From positions 1 through 23,882 of the IMG/VR virus record IMGVR_UViG_3300030380_000804: a stretch of DNA of 23,882 nt; one strand, given 5' to 3'. Of the stretch, positions 15,803 through 21,367 are shown piece after piece. Below the pieces are notes generated by a model. It was not told the DNA's origin, ran no database searches, and worked only from the letters and a program-made list of their open reading frames with translations. This DNA comes from a virus. Both the position numbers and the translations under genes were made by a program. How positions within the stretch are numbered: position 1 is the first letter of the stretch; the number at the start of each line of letters is the position of its first letter.

Positions 15803-15810
15803 TCTCTCCT
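15803..15810 (-). promoter_or_regulatory. Ribosome binding site that favours the 15799 start of the mazG-like gene
   Basis: On the - strand the sequence AGGAGAGATAT directly precedes ATG 15799, with six bases between AGGAG and ATG. It is stronger than the site before the alternative ATG at 15844. Confidence 0.6.
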
Positions 15811-15821
15811 TCATCCACTGT

Positions 15822-16064
15822 TCAGCCTCTTCCTTTAACCCCATTGTACTTACCCTTATCTAAATTCTCATAGTAAGCATCGTTCCAACCACGCTGCCAC
15901 TCTCTATACTGCATAGTATTAGGGTCAAGATTTGGACGATTCTCTTGAAATATTTGCCCTTCATTCTTCGTCACAAATCTACCGCCACGCTTAAAAGCAT
16001 CGTAGCCCCACTGGTATTGTATACGCAGCGGAGCATCGTACTTACTTAGATTGTTTCTTCTCAT
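15822..16064 (-). CDS. Small protein resembling ribosome modulation factor, 80 aa
   Basis: The visible pattern is G20-x2-A23-x3-G27 (WGYDAFKRGG), then P48-N49, then W56-x2-G59-W60-x2-A63 (EWQRGWNDA). This spacing and these residues match the RMF-like family, whose E. coli member has RGYQAGIAGR, then PY, then W.GGWREA. RMF dimerises 70S ribosomes in stationary phase; related small proteins occur in phages and plasmids. The insert between the two halves is longer here than in E. coli RMF, and the protein is basic and Trp/Tyr-rich. I chose ATG 16064 because AAAGGAG lies seven bases upstream; ATG 16067 is the alternative. A ribosome- or RNA-related role is an inference from the motif only. Confidence 0.5.
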   Translation of the reverse strand: MRRNNLSKYDAPLRIQYQWGYDAFKRGGRFVTKNEGQIFQENRPNLDPNTMQYREWQRGWNDAYYENLDKGKYNGVKGRG

Positions 16065-16281
16065 CATCAGACTCCTTTGTTTTAGGGAAGTACTTAACAA
16101 GCATTTCTAGCTTGTCGTGATAATTAGCAATCTCCTCTAGTTCTTGTTCAATTGCAGTCTGTATATCTTGATGCTCACCAACACCAACTGGGTTTGTAAG
16201 TAGTATTTCTACATTAGCCTTGTGCTTATTTATATGACCCACTAGATGCGAAGTCTGTGCTTCAATTAACATGTCTCTCAT
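16042..16281 (-). CDS. Conserved small phage protein, 79 aa, function unknown
   Basis: The sequence is mostly helical: MRDMLIEAQTSHLVGHINKH at the start, NVEILLTNPVGVGEHQDIQT in the middle, then IEQELEEIANYHDKLEMLVKYF and a Lys/Asp/Glu-rich tail. Three histidines (H12, H16, H19) lie in the first helix, and the NPVGVGEH loop looks conserved; I recall similar small proteins in T4-like and marine podovirus genomes without assigned function. ATG 16281 has AGG nine bases upstream; an alternative ATG at 16272 would give MLIEAQ. It overlaps the 41-aa gene upstream and the RMF-like gene downstream, as expected for a compact operon. It could be a helical-hairpin protein; no catalytic role can be claimed. 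Confidence 0.65.
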   Translation of the reverse strand: MRDMLIEAQTSHLVGHINKHKANVEILLTNPVGVGEHQDIQTAIEQELEEIANYHDKLEMLVKYFPKTKESDDEKKQSK

Positions 16282-16387
16282 TTTCTTTTTCCTTTTCTTT
16301 TTGTTTCAACCATTCCTCTCTGCAAGGGTGATGAGCAGGTGGGTTATATTGTACCCACCCGTCACCTTTCTTCCATACTACATTCAT
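16262..16387 (-). CDS. Small protein, 41 aa, coupled to the ribonucleotide reductase stop
   Basis: The ATG overlaps the reductase stop as ATGA, a classical coupling arrangement, and the frame runs to TGA 16262-16264. The product reads MNVVWKKGDGWVQYNPPAHH, then PCREEW and a charged KQKEKEKENERH tail. The compact W/Y/P-rich first half containing a His-Cys segment followed by a charged helix looks like a real small protein, not a shadow. No family is recognised. It overlaps the next gene by 20 bases. No separate ribosome site is visible, so translation would depend on ribosomes finishing the reductase. Confidence 0.55.
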   Translation of the reverse strand: MNVVWKKGDGWVQYNPPAHHPCREEWLKQKEKEKENERHVN

Positions 16388-18312
16388 GCTGCAGCAATGT
16401 CAACTATTTCGCACACACCTGCAGTGCAAGCTAACTCACGTCCACCTGATGTAGTATCTTCCTTCTCAAACTCTTGAAGCAAAGACCAGTCTACATTCTT
16501 TGGCATCTTAGCTGCCCACTCTTTGTATATGTCAGCATTAACATCCTGATAAGGTGCTTGCTGATATGTATGCTCACTAAATGGTAGGAAGCTGATACCA
16601 GATACCTCATCAAAGTGTTCATACACCCATGCACCCACAGCCATCCACTCATTCTCTTTGACAGAGATAGTGACTGATGGTTTGTGTTCACACCAGTGAC
16701 GCTGGTACAGCAGCCATAGTTCAAGCTGCTCAATGGCTGTCATACCTGTGCGTGTCACTGCGTTCTTAGGTGACTTCATAGGGAATGAGAAGACGGTAGT
16801 GCTGTCGGGCTTCATTACGTCTGGCTCACTAGGTATGCCCTGTGAAATCAAGAACTGTGTCAATGGGTCTTTGTTGTCCCCACGGACAGTGCGAATGTAA
16901 TATGGGTTGTGTCTAGCATGGATACCAGAGGCACTATCAACAAGCTGCGATACTGTACCGCTAGGCTTCACACAAGTAATAGCAGCAGACTGCTCAATGC
17001 CAAGTTCCCACGCCATAGACCTGTTTGCATCAATGGCTGTAACACGTAACATTTCAAGCGTATCAGCTACCTGCTTACCTTTGTGCAATGCAGGACAATC
17101 CATAATGCCTGTCAGTGATACACCCAGCAATCTCTCTTGCTCTGTATTGGCTTTCCATATGTTACGCAGATACTTAAAGTTAGTCAGCGTAGCTTGGAAT
17201 GTACCCAAAATAGTGGCAAGGCGTACCTTTTCTTTCAAGGATGTTAGTGTGTCTGTTTCACGTGCAACAACTTCTGACAGATTACAGAACTGGTATGGAC
17301 GCAGGATAATCTCAGAGCAAGGGTTGCAACCAAAGTCTTGGTCAGCATCACGTCTGCCATTCTTTGCTGCCTGTACCTTTGCTGACTGGCGATTAAATAT
17401 GCCACGCTCACCTGACTTACTATCATACAGGGATAGCCACTCACGCATGAATGTACCCATCTCAGGCTTATTCTTGTAAGCTACAGAGTTGTTAGCCAAC
17501 GCACGTTGTCCTTCATTCTCCCACCACTGACCTGACTTGGCATGTGCCATCTGGTCATCATTAAGATTAGATAATGAAATCAATGCACTACGGCGTACAC
17601 CACCTACGACTACCACTTCACCGATCTTGCACATGATGTCATGGCATTCGATTGGATAGAGTCTGCGACCTGCTGCACCTTTAAACTTCTGTACAACAAA
17701 CTCAAACAGTTCAACTAAAGGCTGTGGACCTGATGCCCTACCACCAAATGTCTTGAGCCTCGCACCTGCTGGACGTACCTCTGACACATCCCACTTAGGA
17801 ATCTGACCACTGTACAGCATAGCAATTAGTTCTTTTAGTGACTTAGCCCATCCGGGGCGGCTATCACCTACCTTGATTACTGTGTCTGTCTCATGAAAAT
17901 TTTCATTCACAACAGGCAGTTTCTCAATGCAGTGACGCTCTACACTAAAGCCAACACCTGTGCCACACATAAGAATGTACATAGTTTCATCAAAGGCACG
18001 TGGGCTGTCTACAGGCACATAAGAACAGTTGTATCCACCAACATGGCATCTGTCCAGTGCGGGGCCACTGGTCATCAATGCCCTCATGCTTGGCATGATA
18101 GATTGGTTAAGCACGGCTTCTTCTAATTCTGCACGTAGTGTATTTGGCAGAGTATAGTTGTGTTTCTCTTTCAGATGCCCCGACATATAATCAAAGTATC
18201 GTTCTACTGTTTCGCCCCATGTTTCTCTACGCTGCTCATCTTCTTTCCAACGTGCGTATCGTGACAGTGCTATAAAGTTTTGGTAGTCTGTAGGTAATGT
18301 ATTGCTAATCAT
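16384..18312 (-). CDS. nrdJ: Adenosylcobalamin-dependent ribonucleoside-triphosphate reductase (class II), 642 aa
   Basis: The enzyme reduces ribonucleoside triphosphates to dNTPs, using vitamin B12 to form a radical. The features match the monomeric Lactobacillus-type RTPR. The first active-site cysteine is in GGYNCSYVP (C96). The finger loop FGCNPCSEI carries N330, C332 and E334, and the partner cysteine is C343, 11 residues on, the same spacing as C408 and C419 in the Lactobacillus enzyme. The C-terminal redox pair is ACTAGVCEI (C629, C634). VKPSGTVSQLVDSASG and HARHNPYYIR are also typical. All expected catalytic residues are present, so it should be active. The length is somewhat shorter than the ~740-aa Lactobacillus enzyme. 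The start ATG has GGAG seven bases upstream. It supplies dNTPs for the DNA polymerase in the same operon and would need B12 from the host. Confidence 0.93.
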   Translation of the reverse strand: MISNTLPTDYQNFIALSRYARWKEDEQRRETWGETVERYFDYMSGHLKEKHNYTLPNTLRAELEEAVLNQSIMPSMRALMTSGPALDRCHVGGYNCSYVPVDSPRAFDETMYILMCGTGVGFSVERHCIEKLPVVNENFHETDTVIKVGDSRPGWAKSLKELIAMLYSGQIPKWDVSEVRPAGARLKTFGGRASGPQPLVELFEFVVQKFKGAAGRRLYPIECHDIMCKIGEVVVVGGVRRSALISLSNLNDDQMAHAKSGQWWENEGQRALANNSVAYKNKPEMGTFMREWLSLYDSKSGERGIFNRQSAKVQAAKNGRRDADQDFGCNPCSEIILRPYQFCNLSEVVARETDTLTSLKEKVRLATILGTFQATLTNFKYLRNIWKANTEQERLLGVSLTGIMDCPALHKGKQVADTLEMLRVTAIDANRSMAWELGIEQSAAITCVKPSGTVSQLVDSASGIHARHNPYYIRTVRGDNKDPLTQFLISQGIPSEPDVMKPDSTTVFSFPMKSPKNAVTRTGMTAIEQLELWLLYQRHWCEHKPSVTISVKENEWMAVGAWVYEHFDEVSGISFLPFSEHTYQQAPYQDVNADIYKEWAAKMPKNVDWSLLQEFEKEDTTSGGRELACTAGVCEIVDIAAA

Positions 18313-18316
18313 CTCT

Positions 18317-18463
18317 TCACTCCGTAATTGTTCTTATGTTTCTAATATCAGCACCCTCAATGTCATAAAAATATTCTTGGATACCGTCCTCTAATTCCTC
18401 ACCAACCTGACCATCGGCTGGCACTGGATATTCTTCTTCGTCAATATCAATAGTTATAAACAT
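18317..18463 (-). CDS. Small acidic protein, 48 aa, function unknown
   Basis: The frame starts at ATG 18463, one base after the DUF3310 stop, and ends at TGA 18317-18319, four bases before the reductase start. The product reads MFITIDIDEEEYPVPADGQV, then GEELEDGIQEYFYDIEGADI and IRNIRTITE-like residues. It is strongly acidic, with a probable beta-helix-beta arrangement. The tight fit between two genes with no wasted bases supports it. I recall similar acidic small proteins ending in NIRTI.E next to replication genes of marine phages, but no function. The GAGTT before the start is a weak ribosome site, so coupling to the upstream gene is likely. Confidence 0.6.
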   Translation of the reverse strand: MFITIDIDEEEYPVPADGQVGEELEDGIQEYFYDIEGADIRNIRTITE

Positions 18464-18464
18464 T

Positions 18465-18776
18465 TTAACTCGCATCACCAGCCATAACCTCTTCTATTAA
18501 CTTATCCAAATACCACTTAGCTTTTTGCAAATCCTCTAGAGGTTTGTCCTTATAGTCAAATCGCCAAAGGTATTTCATAACATTACCCTGCAGGTAATAT
18601 TTAAATCCATCATTGGTAGCAGCAGAGATAGCATGAATGCACTCAATGCCCGTTTGGTTGTAATGTGGTGGGCTGTTGACCATATCAACAACATTATCAC
18701 TTTGTTTATTTGATTGTGCCATACGTAACTTCTCTTGCTCCATCATTGCTTTCATATATCCTTCATGTCTACTCAT
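18465..18776 (-). CDS. DUF3310-family protein (T7 gp1.7-like region), 103 aa
   Basis: Residues 33-95 carry the DUF3310 pattern: VNSPPHYNQTGIECIHAI, then GFKYYLQGNVMKYLWRFDYK, then LEDLQKAKWYLDKLI. Key conserved positions visible are HYN (38-40), EC (45-46), GN..KYL.R (64-72) and DL.KA..YL (82-90). T7 gp1.7, the best studied relative, is an unusual nucleotide kinase acting on dTMP and dGMP; whether this protein has that activity is inference. The first 30 residues are a charged helix not part of the domain. The ATG overlaps the previous stop as ATGA. The position among nucleotide-metabolism genes fits a role in nucleotide supply. Confidence 0.8.
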   Translation of the reverse strand: MSRHEGYMKAMMEQEKLRMAQSNKQSDNVVDMVNSPPHYNQTGIECIHAISAATNDGFKYYLQGNVMKYLWRFDYKDKPLEDLQKAKWYLDKLIEEVMAGDAS

Positions 18777-19144
18777 GCTGAACCCTTTGTTTTAGTGTTA
18801 AAGTGCAGGTGTACTACATTACCATCGTAAGTTTTTTCTACCTCTGCTTTTTCTTCTAATTCTACATCAATATTCATTTCATTGTCAATAATTTTTGTTA
18901 CATATTCATGCACAATATTTCGTAACTCTTCTACTTCTTCCATAACGGGTACAGCCGCACACATCATCTTAGCAAAATGCATAACTTGGTAGTAATCCTC
19001 ATCATCTAAGGGATTATTTGGCATTGCCATTATAGATATGTCAACTTCACCAGACCACTTACCATCATCATTTGCGAATGGCCTGACACGTATGAGCATA
19101 TCCTCATTTTGTATTTCTTTAGATAGTTTATCCATTATGTCCAT
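18773..19144 (-). CDS. Acidic phage protein, 123 aa, function unknown
   Basis: There is a clear ribosome site, AAAAAGGAG, seven bases before ATG 19144. The protein starts MDIMDKLSKEIQNEDMLIRV, has a strand-rich segment WSGEVDISIMAMPNNPLDDE, a helix VMHFAKMMCAAVPVMEEVEE, and an acidic Glu-rich part followed by VVHLHFNTKTKGSA. I do not recognise a named family. No membrane segment, zinc site or catalytic triad can be seen. It lies three bases after the endonuclease gene and overlaps DUF3310, so it is co-expressed with replication genes. It may be an accessory or regulatory protein of DNA metabolism. Confidence 0.65.
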   Translation of the reverse strand: MDIMDKLSKEIQNEDMLIRVRPFANDDGKWSGEVDISIMAMPNNPLDDEDYYQVMHFAKMMCAAVPVMEEVEELRNIVHEYVTKIIDNEMNIDVELEEKAEVEKTYDGNVVHLHFNTKTKGSA

Positions 19145-19147
19145 GTT

Positions 19148-19603
19148 CTATCTCCTTTTTACTTTTGTGCCGCCAAACTTAATAAACTTTGGATGCCTGT
19201 TTTTGCCTTTCTCCTTCAACCAATCTTCAGGAATAATCCTGTCATAGTATCTAAAGCCATATTTAATACACCATTCACCATAGGTAGACTTAGCACCCTT
19301 ACGAAGTTTACGTCTGCTACTTTCAAACACAAAACGAATATCCAAATTCGGATGCTGCTTTTTAATAGCCAGATGCTTGCGTCTGTCTGCTGCGGTGAAC
19401 ATGCCCTTTGTTTCTATAATGATGCCATTGGACAGCACGAAGTCTGGTGTATATGTCCTGTATGCTAGGTCTTCCCATTCTATTTTAACTGCCTCATATA
19501 AAAAATCAATCTTTAATTCTTTGAGGTAGTCAGATACCTTAAGTTCAAGACCACTACGATATCCATACTTTCGTGCTGCCCTAAATTGTTTTGCGTTAGC
19601 CAA
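19148..19603 (-). CDS. T7 endonuclease I-type Holliday junction resolvase, 151 aa
   Basis: This enzyme cleaves branched DNA (Holliday junctions, branch points of replicating DNA) and helps break down host DNA. The catalytic set of T7 endonuclease I (E20, D55, E65, K67) is found here as E20 in YRSGLE, D54 in YTPDF, and E64 and K66 in GIIIETKG. Downstream FTAADRRKHLAIKK, LDIRFVFE and a YGEWCIKYGF segment also match the family, and the length is close to T7's 149 residues. The start codon is TTG: there is no ATG upstream or before the first catalytic residue, and GGAG lies six bases before the TTG. The gene overlaps the exonuclease stop by eight bases. It cooperates with the exonuclease and the polymerase. 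Confidence 0.92.
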   Translation of the reverse strand: MANAKQFRAARKYGYRSGLELKVSDYLKELKIDFLYEAVKIEWEDLAYRTYTPDFVLSNGIIIETKGMFTAADRRKHLAIKKQHPNLDIRFVFESSRRKLRKGAKSTYGEWCIKYGFRYYDRIIPEDWLKEKGKNRHPKFIKFGGTKVKRR

Positions 19604-20447
19604 CTACATCTCCAACATAGTTCACCATCGGCGGGTTCTTTGCCTGTGACTTTACAGCAGGTAACTCAGTAAGATTATCCCAACAATCAAAGCGATAGCT
19701 GCAAAATTTACATCCGTTATTAAGGACTTTATTACCTGTGGGCTTGCCACGAAAAGTCTCAGGCACTGGTTCAAAACATCTTTCAAACTTGTTCTCCTTT
19801 ACTGTCTGAACCGTATCCTTGATATGGGACACTTCAGTATCAATGTCAAGACCTGTAGCTGGCACATACTTAAACTGCCCGTTGGCTTTATTTACTACCC
19901 ACCAGCCGCCTGCTTTCTTGCCTGATGCTTTAGCATACCCAGCTAACTGAGCTACATACCCAAAGCCATCACCGTCGGCAAGAGTGTCATAGGATTCAAA
20001 CTTGTTTCTGTATGACCAGTCTGAAGCTGACTTAATATCGTCAACTGCACCGTCAATGATGAGGTCATAAGAACCTGAAACACTATCGTCACCAAGGTCA
20101 AGAGAAACTTTATCTGTGTCTTCGTAACTTACTCCTGCTTCTTTTAGAATACCTTTGAAGATAGCTTCAACAATATCTCCAATCATCATATTCATTACAA
20201 ATGTTGTTGGCAGGGGAACAGCTACCTCTGGCTTGTTCTTGTCATACCAGAGTTGACAAGTTGGCCTACCCACATTTGACATGCGTAAGCTAAACTTGTC
20301 ACGCTTGTTGCCCCCACCAAACTGGCGTTGTGCAGCAGCCATGACATCATCACCAATCTGTTTGATTGTTTCAGATGACATGCTTGAATGTCCACGTGTG
20401 GCATGTTCAAGATACTGATGCAGTGCCAGTTCAGCAGGATGCTTCAT
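19596..20447 (-). CDS. Cas4/RecB-like PD-(D/E)XK exonuclease with four-cysteine cluster, 283 aa
   Basis: Nuclease residues are visible: D128 in GSYDLIIDG, D137-I-K139 in VDDIKSAS, and the RecB-type Q167-x3-Y171 motif in YVAQLAGYA. A single cysteine in the N-terminal part (C64, GRPTCQLWY) and three near the C-terminus in NGCKFCSYRFDCW (C246, C249, C255) reproduce the 1+3 cysteine arrangement that holds an iron-sulfur cluster in Cas4 and AddB proteins. Such enzymes trim DNA ends, feeding single-strand annealing and recycling nucleotides. Metal cluster binding is inference from the motif. There is no CRISPR array or Cas1 in the window, so this is the phage recombination/degradation enzyme, not a CRISPR component. 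It overlaps the ssDNA-binding gene by one base (TAATG) and the endonuclease gene by eight. Confidence 0.85.
   Translation of the reverse strand: MKHPAELALHQYLEHATRGHSSMSSETIKQIGDDVMAAAQRQFGGGNKRDKFSLRMSNVGRPTCQLWYDKNKPEVAVPLPTTFVMNMMIGDIVEAIFKGILKEAGVSYEDTDKVSLDLGDDSVSGSYDLIIDGAVDDIKSASDWSYRNKFESYDTLADGDGFGYVAQLAGYAKASGKKAGGWWVVNKANGQFKYVPATGLDIDTEVSHIKDTVQTVKENKFERCFEPVPETFRGKPTGNKVLNNGCKFCSYRFDCWDNLTELPAVKSQAKNPPMVNYVGDVVG
19610..19613 (-). promoter_or_regulatory. Ribosome binding site supporting a TTG start of the endonuclease gene
   Basis: GGAG on the - strand lies six bases before TTG 19603. The only ATG nearby (in GGAGATGTAG) is followed at once by a stop, and the next in-frame Met is residue 68, past the catalytic residues, so TTG is the real start. 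Confidence 0.75.
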
Positions 20448-21328
20448 TATGCTACCTCATCTTCTTCGAAGTCCATGTCTACAACATCGTCAATATCCAA
20501 CTCATCTAAGTCATCATCGTTCTTTGATGATGCTTTTTCCGCATAGGCATTAATGATGTACTCGTTGTAGTTCTGTACCCATGACATGAAGTCGGCAAAC
20601 TTCTCTTGGTCATCTTGGGTAAGCTCGACAACATTAGTTACATCCAAAGACGTAACAGGTAGGTAGAAGCTATTACCGTTAGGCAGCTTACGCTCTTCTG
20701 TGTTCAGCGTTACATTATGCTGCACAGGCAAACGCTTCATCTTAGCAAGCTGGTTAAACACACCGCCCACAGTCTTGAATGCGTCACGGTTCTCTACTTC
20801 CCAAATGAACGGGACAGTATCGACACTGGCTTCTTTACCATCAGCATCTTTGGCATTGATTAGCTCAACAGTTCCAAGCACAACACGTACACGTTTGATA
20901 GAGCGAATCAATTCCTTAGTAGCATCTGGCAAAGACTTGAAGTCTTCGATCCAGCCAGAAGGCTTACCACAGTTAAAACCACCATCGTTGTCCTTCAAGT
21001 CTATGTTCAGGCTATCAGCCATGACAGTCTTAACGTAACGGTTAGGTGAAGCACCTGTAGCCATAACAAATTTCTTATACATAAAGCGTTGCATAAATGG
21101 ACGCACTATAGCAGACTCTGCGTAGTACGTGGGGCCATCAGGAATCTCTAGCTTATACGTACCACCCTTAACTTTAATGGTGTCTGTGCCTAAGATAGGC
21201 GAATGCTGTATACGCAGACGAGCAAGGAACATGCCTTGTTTTTTCTGTGAAGCAGATTCATTAGCCATGCCCATAGCTTTAGCCATTTCAGCATAGTTAT
21301 TAGTATCAATAGTTGTAATGTCGTTCAT
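20447..21328 (-). CDS. Probable ssDNA-binding protein with acidic C-terminal tail, 293 aa
   Basis: Residues about 30-230 are beta-rich, as in an OB-type binding domain: GMFLARLRIQHSPILGTDTI, then YKLEIPDGPTYYAESAIV, RVRVVLGTVELINA and PFIWEVENRDAFKTVGG. The last 25 residues are extremely acidic (DELDIDDVVDMDFEEDEVA). An OB-like core with an acidic C-terminus is the architecture of phage ssDNA-binding proteins such as T7 gp2.5 and T4 gp32, where the tail recruits the polymerase. The gene lies between the polymerase and the exonuclease, the expected place. I do not see sequence identity to gp2.5, so the function is inferred from architecture and context. The start has AAGGAG eight bases upstream. 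Confidence 0.6.
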   Translation of the reverse strand: MNDITTIDTNNYAEMAKAMGMANESASQKKQGMFLARLRIQHSPILGTDTIKVKGGTYKLEIPDGPTYYAESAIVRPFMQRFMYKKFVMATGASPNRYVKTVMADSLNIDLKDNDGGFNCGKPSGWIEDFKSLPDATKELIRSIKRVRVVLGTVELINAKDADGKEASVDTVPFIWEVENRDAFKTVGGVFNQLAKMKRLPVQHNVTLNTEERKLPNGNSFYLPVTSLDVTNVVELTQDDQEKFADFMSWVQNYNEYIINAYAEKASSKNDDDLDELDIDDVVDMDFEEDEVA

Positions 21329-21367
21329 ACAATTAACTCCTTTTCAGTTGTAAGATCCATAGTTATA

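Noticed and set aside
16907-17479. 190-aa open frame on the + strand
   Set aside because: It is antisense to the well-supported ribonucleotide reductase, has no family motif, and opposes the direction of the operon.
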